DNA from: Notospermus geniculatus
Taxonomy: Eukaryota; Nemertea; Pilidiophora; Heteronemertea; Lineidae
Direction: 5' to 3'
Assembly: GCA_002633025.1 (NCBI GenBank)
Contig: NMRB01000448.1
Location: 71,936-135,935, forward strand
Length of the DNA: 64,000 bases
Shown here: positions 9,675 through 21,900 of the stretch, in pieces
Numbering within the stretch: the first letter of the stretch is position 1
Layout of the letters: every line of letters starts with the position of its first letter
Made by a program: the position numbers and the translations under genes
Notes under the pieces: generated by a model
What the model was told of the DNA's origin: nothing
The model's input: only the letters and a program-made list of their open reading frames with translations
Database searches by the model: none

Positions 9675-11138
9675 TCACTGGGCCTCGAAAAGAAGATATG
9701 ACTTCAATAAACTCGGAAGCGGAAGTCGTTCTACCGCAGAAGGAAGTGTTTTACCGCGCTTGCGCAGAATCTGCCTCAAACGTAATCTCACGTTATTTTT
9801 CAAGCCACGTGGGTTGGTTGCCGCGCGGTTTAGCCCTTCTCTCGCTAAGCGCCACAGACTTCGGCTGTGCGAGTCCCTTGAATACAGCGACATGTCGAGC
9901 CAAAGACTAGCAACCTCAGCTGCTGCGTACAGAATGTCCAGAATCCTGTCGTCATGTTGAACATTCAACAGTCCATTGAGAACGTTAAAAGGACCACCGT
10001 GGCTGGACCCCATCACTGGTGACGTCACATGCACAGTGGCGCCGTACTTGATCAAAGTGTGAATCACATCAAAGTTGTATTTTTGACGTTGAACTTCCAG
10101 ATATTTCACCAAAGGCGACGGGTTAATACCGTTGGTGAAGTTAACATCGGCGCCATAATCTAGTAACAAACGCACTAGTTTTTCTGAAACATCTCCGCTA
10201 CCGCAGGCAGTGCACAAAGCTGTGCAATGAAACTTCTGATCTACTACATCAACCTCGGCTCCATGAGCTAGCAATAGTTTGCATATCGGATACTTCCTCT
10301 CCGCTGTACTGTAATGCACGGCCATGGATAGCGGACTAGTCGTGCTGTCGACCGGAAGCGAAACGTCCCCTCCTGCTTCCAAAAGAAGTTTCACAATTTC
10401 TGCATTACCACCAAATATTGCGTAAAACATCACCGACCTCTTGTGGAAGTGCTGGTACTTGAGATTCACGCATGCGCCGTACTGAAGAAGAAGTTTAGCC
10501 GCCGATACATGTCCCCCCTGGCACGCTCTCATCAATGGCGTCTGGCCAAATTTATCGTAAACATCCGGCTTAGTGCCGTGTTTCAGCAGAACTTCCAAAC
10601 AATCGATGAACTCCAAGGCGACCAAGTTAATTTCATAGAACCCTTTGAAATACTCGTTGTCCGGTTTTGCCCCGTTGCTCAGCAAAAGATCTGCGCACTT
10701 CGCTTGGTTGCACTCCATTGCCAAACGTATCGGCTGCTCGGCCTTGGTCTGTTTACAAGCTGGAAGCGAACTTTGAATTAAATCAAAATGCGTCTTTGCC
10801 CCACACTTAATGAGCTCAGCCAGCGCCTCCGCACAACCAAATATGGTACTGTAATGCAACGGGGTGTAACCAACCTCGTCAATGGCGTCCACATTCGCGC
10901 CCGCAGAAACCAACCGTGTCACGTGATCGGCGCTATTTGCATACGCAGCGATGTGTAACAGACGCAGTTGCTTGGTGACGTGCATGTTGGGATTCCCTTC
11001 AGATATTGCATCATCGATGTTGGAGAGGGTGTATTTCGTGGCTACCTCCTGTATGACGTAGATTTGGGCCAGACGTGGGTTGTAGTTGTCAACTTCCGGG
11101 TCAATACTGTCGTTCCGAAACATCCGCGGAATAGTCAT
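9675..11138 (-). CDS. ASB-like protein: ankyrin repeats plus SOCS box (copy 2, intact distal ORF)
   Basis: A single exon of 487 residues from ATG 11138 (MTIPRMFRND). It holds ankyrin repeats through most of its length (GYTPLHYSTIFGCAEALAEL, GQTPLMRACQGGHVSAAKLL) and ends in a SOCS box (NPRGLKNNVRLRLRQIL, then LPLPSLLKSYLLFEAQ). By family it should be a cullin-5 substrate adaptor. It is the intact counterpart of the frameshifted 4435-5891 copy. Its first 38 bases overlap, in another frame, the tail of the truncated ASB ORF upstream. That follows a deletion that fused the two regions near 11155. Confidence 0.88.
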   Translation of the reverse strand: MTIPRMFRNDSIDPEVDNYNPRLAQIYVIQEVATKYTLSNIDDAISEGNPNMHVTKQLRLLHIAAYANSADHVTRLVSAGANVDAIDEVGYTPLHYSTIFGCAEALAELIKCGAKTHFDLIQSSLPACKQTKAEQPIRLAMECNQAKCADLLLSNGAKPDNEYFKGFYEINLVALEFIDCLEVLLKHGTKPDVYDKFGQTPLMRACQGGHVSAAKLLLQYGACVNLKYQHFHKRSVMFYAIFGGNAEIVKLLLEAGGDVSLPVDSTTSPLSMAVHYSTAERKYPICKLLLAHGAEVDVVDQKFHCTALCTACGSGDVSEKLVRLLLDYGADVNFTNGINPSPLVKYLEVQRQKYNFDVIHTLIKYGATVHVTSPVMGSSHGGPFNVLNGLLNVQHDDRILDILYAAAEVASLWLDMSLYSRDSHSRSLWRLAREGLNRAATNPRGLKNNVRLRLRQILRKRGKTLPSAVERLPLPSLLKSYLLFEAQ

Positions 11139-11772
11139 CTTCGCTTTTTTGAAACCACCTCGTATTGGGTTGAGCGCCGGATTCCAAAAGCAACTCAAGA
11201 CACTTCAGGTTCTTCAGGGGGACGAGGTTAATCTCGTTTCCAAGGAAATATTTGTTATTCGCAGATACACCGTTTTCGAGCAACAGTTTAGCACAGTCGT
11301 AATGGTTGTTGGACAATGCCAGATGAATCGGCTCGATCGTTAGATACCCCAGAGCTTGGGCTTCCAAGGATAACGTATTATCATCAACAAAACTGATCTG
11401 TGCTCCGCGGTCGATGAGTAGTTTCAGACATTCGTAACTTCCATGTTTTGCGGCGATGTGAATAGGCAGATAGTCTACATCGTCTGCGACGCTTAATAGG
11501 CCTATATCCGCGCCTTTTTCCAACAGATGTGTTGCGCAATCGACGTTGTTGTCGTAGGCTGTGTAGTGTAAAGCACGTAGTCCTTTTACGATCGGGCTGT
11601 TAACATCGGCACCGCATTTCAGGGCCACGTCAATGTCTTTGAGAGGCGATCGAAAAATGATCAAGTCCCGTAAAAGAATTTGAATGTTGGACCACCCCCT
11701 TCTGTCGCCAGCTAACAGCCTTTCACCCTCCTGCTCATCTCTGTTATCCGGGCCATTCCGCGCTTCTGCCAT
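11101..11772 (-). pseudogene. Truncated ASB-like gene lacking its C-terminal half and SOCS box (copy 2, proximal ORF)
   Basis: From ATG 11772 (MAEARNGPDNRDEQEGERL) it follows the 5912-7366 protein closely up to LLLESGAQPNT. There the match jumps: sequence equivalent to about 5912-6767 of copy 1 is missing. The frame then runs 19 residues into the start of the next ASB gene (ending SERQY) and stops. The junction (ccacctcgt then attgggttgag) shows short cgt microhomology. About four ankyrin repeats remain and the SOCS box is lost. A 12-base in-frame insertion (residues GLLS) is also present. If translated, it could bind targets without recruiting a ligase; that is inference. Confidence 0.8.
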
Positions 11773-12027
11773 TGGGTGGCGTGCCTGTGAAAAGAAGACG
11801 ACGATGGAATAGGGCCTACTGCGCTCGAATGGTAGAAGTCCGCATCTCCCGGAACACAAGTGAGCAGCGGGAACGCGGTCGAAGTAGCCTACATGTATAG
11901 CAGCATATCGTGTCCCGGTGTACTGTCAAGTGCACTGCAGTACACTGTATGGCTGTTCCTTCAATAAACTCTACTCCCACTGATTCCTACACGATATCGG
12001 CAGGCGCGGATCAGGAGGGGGCGCCCC

Positions 12028-12209
12028 CACAGGGACTTGACGCGTACGGGGTATGATGTTGTCAGCCCCCACGAACAATGCCCCCGCCCGAGAAAAAATA
12101 TAAAGAGAGAAAAGAGAGTTCTTTTTTCTCTCTTTATATTTTTTCTCGGGCCGGGGCATTGTTCGTGGGGGCTGACAACATCATACCCCGTACGCGTCAA
12201 TTCCCTGTG
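12028..12209. mobile_element. Near-perfect palindromic foldback, hAT-like 8-bp target duplication
   Basis: The arms are about 90 bases each: cacagggacttgacgcgtac pairs with gtacgcgtcaattccctgtg. They are flanked on both sides by ggcgcccc (12020-12027 and 12210-12217). The homologous site in copy 1 (7575-7590) has the flanking sequence once and no insertion. The CACAGGG end and 8-bp duplication fit a non-autonomous hAT element. Confidence 0.85.
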
Positions 12210-12289
12210 GGCGCCCCGAGCACTCGCCTCCTCTTTTGGCCAACAAATCTGTAAAATCGACCGAGAAATTCGGAAACTTGGAGCAAATA

Positions 12290-12425
12290 GGGAGGTTTAG
12301 AAGTCAAACGATAAACGTAAAATTGACGACATTACAAACCAGATTTTATATTGCATTTTCGGTACAAAAATTACGTTGTCGTTAACGTTTACGCTTAGGC
12401 CTATCGTAGGATTTCTAAACCTCCC
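12290..12425. mobile_element. 136-bp MITE with TA target duplication
   Basis: gggaggtttagaa pairs with ttctaaacctccc, and TA lies on each side (12288-12289, 12426-12427). This fits a Tc1/mariner-type non-autonomous element. Confidence 0.8.
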
Positions 12426-12427
12426 TA

Positions 12428-13084
12428 ATAAGTGTGATTTAACGTTAATAAAAGACTTTTGTGATTCGGACATTAATTTTGCGTTCCAATGATAACATTG
12501 AAGGCACACCCAATCATCTGCATCTACGCAGCAGCCATTTCTTAGCTATTCTGACAAGCTACATGTACCTTGCTAGTGTTGGAACATACCGCACATGCTA
12601 GCTTTTTTAAGGTAGCCAATCTGGCAGGCATTCGGAAGTAGTTACATACACGATCGGTAGATGTCACTGATGGCCATAGCAGAACTACAACTGCGCTACC
12701 AGAAGTAGGCCAAGGCCTATAATATGAACAAGATCATAAATCTCAAAAGGATATTATATTTTTTATCAAAAAAGGCTTCGATCATTGCTTTCAAAAGCTT
12801 CCATCTGGAACTTTTATGAAGTACCGGTAGGGGCCTACTGGGGATAGGCCTACCCTTTAGTCTATGCCTACTTTAGGCCTACTAGCCTACTAAATCACTC
12901 AATTACGCTGTGGGCCTACTTCTTTCAGTATTATGAAAAGATACACCGGGACTTGAATCACAAGTTGAAAATATCTCAGAGCTGGATGGGGATTGGGGTG
13001 CAAGTGGTGGTGATGCCCCTCAACNATCGGCACCGATTTAGAGTTTAGAAATGATTCTATAGTTACCTTGTGTGTGATCCTGCC
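12428..13084. other. Intergenic DNA between ASB copy 2 and the ARM/FN3 gene
   Basis: 12520-12660 and 12718-12825 repeat the distal flank of ASB copy 1. A single N lies at 13025. The promoter of the plus-strand gene at 13085 should be here, but I see no TATA box. Confidence 0.4.
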
Positions 13085-16000
13085 ATGTCGTCCGAAAAAC
13101 AGAAGTTAAATTGGATTGGGAATGACTATTTCGTGTCCCTGATCTCGGCAGACGAACACTCGCATTCAGCTCTCGAAATGCTGGTCGACGATCTTCACAC
13201 GGATAAAGACAGAACAATCAGCCGTTTTCTGTGTCATTCGGGCTCCGAAGACTTTCTGTGGGGATTAATCAAGCTTTTAGGGAACACCAACTCGAGGTAG
13301 GTGTTTGAAAACCCCCTCAACGCGAGTAATTTATGGAAATGTCGTGGAATGGCTCGTTGAGGAATGTCATCTTAGTGTAGCTAGACGACGGAAGATGGCG
13401 CTGTGGTATTTAAAGCTGACCTGCCCTAAAACTTTTGTCCCTTTTCACAGAGCATGTACTGTAGGCCTATGAATATCTCGAGAAGCAAATTAGTACAGAT
13501 GTTCATGGCGAGTGGAAATGTTTGCATTTGAGAGCTCAAACGTCGCTCATTATCACCCCCCACCCCCAGCCTCCTCTGGGATAAAATTTTGAAATCAAAG
13601 AAAAAATGCTCTCACAGTTACGCCTAATTTCATGACGAAAAATCATAGGTTGCCGAAAGCAGGGGGACCACATCCAGACCCAGACCCGGACCACTTGTGG
13701 ACTCGCTCGATCAGCGCCTGCAGTGCATTGTAAAAAGACATTAGAAATACCTATTCAAGAAGTGAACAGTAACCGCACTGCAATTTCCAATGAATAATTC
13801 AAATATAAAATATACGTGTTCTGCAGGCTGTTAGTGGTAAATCACCTATCAATACTTATCATTGATTATATCCAGTTAATTACAGTATCACAGCAGGAAA
13901 GAAATTAAAATATTCATGAAGTTCGTAATTGCGAAAAACCTCCTGTAGATTTTGTGTGCTCAAGAAGGTCACTATTTTGATTTATTGGAAATGTAAGGGA
14001 AGGTTGCTGTGCTGATATTTTAATGAATTCAGTGAAGTGTGCAAAGCCTTTTCGGATGAAATTAGTGGTTGCCTGGAAATATCCCATAATAGATCAATAA
14101 AAGAGAGGTCATTAAAACGTTTCATTTCAAATATATTCCCGTGTGTGTGTCCATTGACGCAAGCTGAAATATTGACTTGAGAGCTAGGCCTACATGGGCA
14201 TATTCTCCATGGGGACTAATTTTCCTTGGGGATGAATTTTCCAGAGACGAATTTTCCGGGGACAAATTCTCCTCGGGGACGAATTTTCCTAGAGCCGTTG
14301 TATTTATAGCACCAAGTACGACATTATCAGTTGTATACATGTAGGCAACATTGGGCAGATTTTGTACAGTAGGAGGAAACTGGAGTTCCCGGAGAAAACC
14401 TATGCTGTCAATAACAGGAGAGTCGCCCTGTCTGTCATGTCTGTTACATGAAGAATGGATCTCACCAGGGTTCAAACCGGGCACGCCGCTCCTCAGACGT
14501 GCTAAGGCACTAAGAATGTTCACTCCTTTTCAGGGTTGCTGGGAATTCAGCCTATATCATCGGGACGTTAGCCGAGAGTGAACTGGGTTGTTACCGCGTT
14601 CTCTCGCTGATCACGGCGAGTCAGAGGAAGACAGACGGACGATGCGTTCTCGAGGATCTGACCAAGATGTTGACGTTTGAGGATGCGGAGAGCGTGATGA
14701 ATGCCGCGGGAACTATTGGAACTTTGGTACGTCAACTTGAGAGTACCGTACCATATGTGTGTGGTTTTTTGCAAAGCAGTTTTTTACTGCCAGCATTGTG
14801 TCAGGCAGGCCTCTCCACATTAATATCACCCCAGTCATTCCGGACGTCATTCTGAGGACTCAAGGAGCAGTACCTTCACTGATCACTTGATCCTTCGGAC
14901 CAGTTAATGTATGTAGCAGCAACTCAACTAGGAATCCTACCCACAGCCTTTGTGGCAAAAGTTTTCATGCACAAGTTAACACTTTTGGGCAACTTTGGTG
15001 TACCGGTAGAAGACGATGAGCAGTTTTTCGTGCCATTTATTCCCACCATAAATCTTACAGAAACCAACAATAGTGCATTCCCCAATGAGCTAACTCACAC
15101 GAGAAAACTTTCAGATGGAGCGGCGGTGCCGCTGATGTATACAACATGCACTACAGTAATTGGATATGAACAAAGAGAAACTAAACAAAACATGAAATTT
15201 CTTTCACGAAAGTAGTTTGTATACATTATGAATTGAACACCGTTTTCATATCATATCATTAGAATTCCGCTGGACACTGTCCTACAACAATCTCAATGAC
15301 ATGGGTTTTAACGATTGTTTACCAGCCATATAGTAATGTCTACAAACTGTGGCAATCCAAGCATAAATTCCCACTGAAAATGTATAGATTTCATATTTCT
15401 TTGGGCTTGTTTGGTCGGGTTACCGAATGCCTCATTGTGCATTCGTCCATTTCGAATATCAATATTTTCGTTCCGATTAGGCCAGTCAATGTATTGAATG
15501 TCCANNNNNNGATCAGGGGGGGGGGGGTTGAAAACGCTAAGATAAAAGGAATGAAGAGAAATTTTTCTGAAGCTCCACATAAGGCACAGTTGACAAGTTG
15601 GCTTTACCCTGACCTGACCCCGTCGGCCATGGAAGATTTCGTTTAGCTTTATGCCTATGATTTGACCATGTTGGCCTCCAAGCTTGAAGTTAGTTTAGCA
15701 ATGTTGAGTGCAGTGATGCGTTGGGTAAATGACTGGTGAGGCCTTGCCACTGGTCGTGCTATTATACTAAATTGAGACAACAAGCGTCAACTTGAGACAA
15801 CTACCCATAATATGCGTCAACTAAATTAACTATGAGAAAGTTCAATTTAGGAACCTACTGAGAGTTTGAATGCCTTTGGAACATGGCCAACGAAGATATC
15901 GATCATTATTTTAGCTTCCGCTAATTCTGCAATATGCATGATATTGCCGCCGGGTTCAGGTAGGGTTGGTTCCTCTACCCTTCACTCGGTAGGGGCAGAA

Positions 16001-18907
16001 GGGACCGACAGCCATATTGTGTAGTCAGTGGACACGATTTCATGTAACACAAATTGATCGGTATCTTCGTTGGCCCTGTTCCAAGCAAAAGCATTCAAAC
16101 TCTCGGAAGATACCTACATGTATATTGAACTTTCTCATAGTTAATTGGCCAAAAATAAATGAAAACCCCTTGTTGACGCAGTTATGCAGTAGTTGTCTCA
16201 AGCTGACGCTTGTTGTCTCAATTTAGTACATGTAGGACCACTTGCCACAACTGACCCGTCACAGCAAAGCCAGGCGCATGTTGGTGGTTGGCTTGGCAGG
16301 TTGAGACCAAATGTTTGTCAGTTTCACTATTGTCTGTCTATTGTGAAATCTGAAACAGTCTATTTCTTTTCATTCTTTCCCGGTGTCATCTTAGTTCGTT
16401 GAGGCTCAACCTTCTGAGTGACATGCGCCTAGTTTTGCTGTGACGGGTCACAAATACACATTAGATCTCATTGTAATGTCACAGGCTTTTCTTTCAGGCT
16501 GAGACACACGAAGGCCGCCAGTGGATGCTGGGAGAAGCGTGTCTGATCGCTATGATAGAACACATCATGAAGTTATTGCAAAACGATAATATCTGGACGG
16601 CTAGTAATGCAGCCCTTGTTTTAGCACGGTAAGTTACATGACATTGTCATACGGATGTATAACACAGTAAGTTTCGTGACATTGTCATACGGATGTATAG
16701 CACGGTACACTGTAAGTTACGTGACATTGTCATAGGGATGTATAGCATGGTAAGTTACGTGACATTGTCATACGGATGTATAGCACGGTAAGTGACGTGA
16801 CATTGTCATACGGATGTACTAGTATAGCACGGTAAATTACGTGACATTGTCATATGGATGTAGACCGCCTATGTGGCTGGACTTTATGCTGTGTGCAGTG
16901 GCCAGGAATTGAATCTTAAAACCGGACACGACTCTTAAAACCGTTCTTTACACCAAAACCGGATTCCGATGTGTTTTGCAATGTGGTTCCTGCAAATGAA
17001 TGACTCCAACACTATTTCATTGAACCAGCCACACAGACGGTTTCTGTGAAATTTACAAACTCTCCGTTGCGTATTTCAGGGTGACGATTGCGGAGGAGGG
17101 ATGCTATAAGATATTAGATCACAGAGAGTCACAGAGCATTCTTTCAAATCTGATCCAGTCATTAGGGGTTGATGAAGCGGGTAGGTCATTTTGTGGGTCC
17201 AGTCTTAACATTCGTTAATGCCCTCATCACACTGACCTAGTTCTCAGTACGTTCTTGAAAATGTTTGGGCTCAAACTGTCTGCGAACGAACTGGATGTAG
17301 TGGCAACTTTTTACAGTCTTTTTACCAACTTCATGCATACTTGACATGTCTGTTTTAGGTCGGGGTATGAACGCTGCATTTGCCATCGGTCGCTTATGCG
17401 ATATGGATATAGGACGGACGCGGTTACTGGGGATGATGGAATCGGAAAAAATGGTGAGTTTAATTTAGACGGGCCGTTATCTGCACACTGCTGTACTGTG
17501 CAAAATAAACACTTACATGTATATTCACCCTAAAGTCAAGAGTGCGCATGCAATAAGTTGCGTTTGATTTGAAATTTTACTTTGATAAAATACCGTAGGT
17601 TTCTTTTGTACTGCTGCCTATTCTTACTAGGCAGGTTGAGATCAGCGCCTTATCACAGATCCTTATACATATATGGCTCGATATGTACACAAAATTTGTC
17701 CTTGTTGTACAGAATTCTATCCATATTTGTACAAGGATCTGTGATAAGTTGCTGATCTCAACCGCAACCCTCCCTATTATGCACTATAGACATGGCCCAC
17801 AAATAACGGGACACCCGGTCCAGTTTTCGACCATCTCCTAAAGATCTTAGCAGAATTCAGATTTAGCTTGAGAATAATTTTATTCTTTTTGGCCATTGGA
17901 AAGAGGATTACTTCTGGATATTGGCAATCCAAAAATTTTGGAACCCAAATGATAGAAGACTTAGAAAAGAGTGATTTTATTGAGGCAATCATCGGGAAAA
18001 TGGTCACAATTCGTGTGTGCGGCGGGCGTGACGTTATGTCATTGGCGTCACGACGCAACAGTTTCCAATGCTTTTCCACGGCAAAAACGTGCATTATGGA
18101 AAGTTTGGAACTAAAATTTCAGCTTCTATCGGTCTGCACACCTGTGTTGACGAGATACACACCATACTGTTTACACAGGTTAAGTCTACTGGTAATTAGC
18201 TACAAGATGAGGGGTCAATTGTTATGTTAAACTTTCTGGCTTTCTCACAACGAGGATTTCAAAATGGGATGCAAAAACCAACTTGGCAAACATAGCCCCG
18301 CAATCAACGGGCCATGTCTATAGTACCGGTACTTTTCTACTGCTGGTCTGTGCAACACAAAGTTAGTGAAACACTTGACAAATGGCTTAGCAAACAAAAT
18401 CTTACTTTTCATTGAGTTCTGACATGAAAATTTCCCTGTCACACCACATTCATCACTCTTTTCAATTTCACCTTTTCACGTTCATTTTCAGATCACGTCA
18501 CTTGCTAAGATGTTGTCTTGCAATGATTTGGGTGCTAGCAAAAATGCATGTTTCGCCATCAGTTGTCTAGCCGCAACGCCCGACGGCCACGCACGTTTAT
18601 TAAATAACGTATTCGTGGACGACGTTCTCAAGACTTTAGGGCAACTGTTACCATCTGGCGACTGTGAAACGGGATGGTTTGCAGCAATGTAAGTTGAAGA
18701 CTGGTACTTGTAAAAAATATTCCACCATTGATGGACCTTACATGTGTTCTCCTCATTTGAAGGGCCAAAATCAGAGTCATGTTTGGGACCTGGCGTTGAA
18801 AATATCCCAGCTCTCATTTCTCTTTTAGGACGTTACGGACGATAGCTAGTCAACCACGGGGCTGCATCAAGCTTCGAGACAATGGTGGGGTAACGAAAGC
18901 GCTGAAG
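13085..18907 (+). CDS. ARM/HEAT-like exons 1-7 of the FN3 gene
   Basis: Seven exons encode amphipathic helical repeats, for example AGNSAYIIGTLAESELGCYR, NIWTASNAALVLARVTIAEE and GASKNACFAISCLAATPDGH. Each has the small-residue pattern of armadillo repeats. Intron phases 2-0-2-1-0-2-0 join cleanly. No further exon is needed between them. Confidence 0.75.
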
Positions 18908-21900
18908 GTCAGTAAAAGAACCACACTGGTACCTCTTTATTAAGGACATCTTCGGGACTGACCAGTGTTGTCCTTAATTTAGTTGTCCTAGTTACAGAGA
19001 TGTTTGCATTGAGAGGTTCCATGCTACACCGGAACAACTTTATTGTTGCGCTAATTTCTCAATGAATTCGATCTTGCAGATTATAATTGAGGATGAAACA
19101 GCCAATAATGATCTAAAAGAGGAGGCGAGGGCCACGTTAGACATACTCAAACGTTTAGAGAAACCCCTACCACCGACCGTGGAAGTTAAGGGTCCACATG
19201 TGATTGAAGCCAGTTGGCCTGAGGTCAAGACGAAAGGAAATTTCCCTGTTAGGTATCAGCTTTATGAAGGTGAGTGTAGTGGTGTTTTATAAGGGTTCGA
19301 GGAGATGGTAGCCTTTATATGGGTTCAAAAGAAGGCAGTGGCCTTTTATAAGGGTTCAATACCTGCTGCAGGTGCCACCCCTGTAGGAGCCTGATAGCCT
19401 TGTGGTTATCATGTCTGCTTAGCAAGCGGCAGTCCCGGGTTCGAATCCTGGGCCATGTGGGATAGACAAATCCCAAATTCCAAGATCTGCGCACTTCCGC
19501 CCAAATTGTAAACAGAACCTCGGTCTGAAACTGAATGACGTGACGCAATCCATGATTCAGCAATGGTCGACTCTGATGCAACGTCGTCGAACTCACTGTC
19601 GTCACATGGTTGTGGGGTCCTCTGCGTCACGTCATTCAGTGCCAGACCGAGGTTCTGTTTGCCATTTCGGCGGAAGTGCGCAGATCTTTCTCGTTTTCGT
19701 CAATTTGGGATTTGTCTATTAATCATCCCTGGTTCTTAAGTCCATCGCATGGGACAGTAAGCCATGGTGCCTTGTACCTTGTGCCTTTGCAAGGCCAAGC
19801 AAAAGACCCCATCCAAGTGAGGAACATGAGTAGCTTGTGATGGCCTCTTCCATACTTACCAGGGCCAATAATGCTAGGGCTTCGGCCCTGATGGAAATAT
19901 ACAAATACAAATACCAGAGTCAAATGTCATTACAAAATACCAGAGGATTATAATAAGATTTCTATCAACTCCATTAATTTCAGGCGAAAAAGTTGTTTAC
20001 TACGACCAGGAACCACAAACGACGATGAAAGGCCTAAACCCATTTACTCAGTATTCGTTCAAAGTCCGTGCCATAACTGAAGGAGACGAGAGTCCGCTTA
20101 GCGACACAGTCACGGCCACCACCGAGGAATCAGGTAGGTTGTGAGATCGTGGTCCACGGGCCTGTCAAAGTGCAGAATTTGATGGTCAAGAGTTCAACAT
20201 CAAATCAGACTTACATGTACAAATCAGAGCCCATGTTCCCGAAGCCGTCGTTAGGTTAACGATGTCGTTAAAACTGGTAAAATGCATAGCGTAACGACAT
20301 CGTTAACCTTACGACGGCTTCGGGAACATGGGTCCAGGCTGACTTAAATCAGACTTTAATTTTGTGTGTCGTTTTTTGTGCTCTATGTTGGAAATCAGAC
20401 TTACAACTGCCTAATTCAAGAAAACTCAAAAAAATCTTCCTTTTTTCACAGTGCCTGGCCCACCTACTCATTTACGGATAGCCGGTGCGACAACCACTCA
20501 ATTAAAAGTTGTCTGGGAGCCGCCAGACACCCCTAATGGGATTCTAAAAGGGTATTACGTTTATCAGGGTCGTCAGATGGTGGAGTCGACGTACGAATTG
20601 AGTTCTATCATAACTGGGCTTCAGCCGAGTTCTTCTTATGAGATACAGGTGGGTGTATTGTGCATTTATCATTAAAGTATTGTTGGGAAGGGTTCCGGGG
20701 GGGGGGGGGCTTTAAAATCAGCCGTGTTTGGGAACGACCATGAATGCCCCAAGTCCTGGTTCTGCCTCTGTCGTGCACTGAATTGGCGGCACCTTTAGTT
20801 CCCCAGAAAGGTTTCTAGAGAGACAGGGGTACATGTAATAATGTGAAGCGTCTTTGACAAAGTGCTACCTCACATAGAAGTTATGCCATTATTTTTCAGG
20901 TCTGTGGCTGCACCGCTAAGGGGAAGGGTCCGAAGTCAATCATTTGTGGAACGACTTCTGAACTTGGTGCTCACGCTCCGGATAAACCGACGGTCACCGT
21001 CTTGGGGCGTAACGAAGTTCACGTTGCCTGGGCTCCCCCGGAAAACCCCATCGGCAAGATAAACCGCTATGATTTGACCGTGAGCGGGAAAACCGTTTAT
21101 TCCGGTACAGATCTCAGTTATACCGTACGGCGCCTGAATCCGGACACAGAGTATGCATTTGTCGTGATCGCACTCACCAATGAGGGGAGGTGCGAAAGTA
21201 AACCGACCAGGAAAAGGACGAGTAAGGACGAATGTAAGTACAAGGGTACCAATCTGTTAAAGTGGCACTGTGTTCCTTCCCTATTCTGCGCTAAACATAC
21301 CCATGTTAAGGGAGACCTCTATTGACAATGCTGTTAATCACACGGAGCTAGTTCTCAGTACGTTCTTGAAAATGTTGCCGAACGGGCTCAAACTGTGTGC
21401 GAACGGAGTGGACATAGTGGCAACTTTTTACAGTCTTTTTACGAACTTCATGGACGGGAAGAGTGTTCCAGCACTTTGAGACATTATCTGGCCAACATTA
21501 CACGTTCTAGCCCGTATTACGACTTTTTTAGGACGGGACAGAACGTTTTGAGAACTAGCTCAGTGTGATAGTACCTTAAACTACCACTTATCAACCTCGC
21601 CCCATGTAGAGTAACTCTCGTTCCTAGGGTATCCACATATGCATTGCATTGTAATCATACATTCTCCAACACTGGGGCAAAAGGCAAAACTACGGTGTTG
21701 GGGAATAACACAATACCGCTGGTGGCGCCAGCTGTTGGCCGACTGGTGATTGGACCTGGAACCGCTAATGTTTCCACTGCACACTTCTGACAGTCCGCTT
21801 ATTTACTGCAATCGCCTGTGAATTCATAAGAATTTCCCCTTCTCTGCAGATGATGATGGCAATAGACAGCCACTCTACCCGCAGCCAAAAAAAGATGGTG

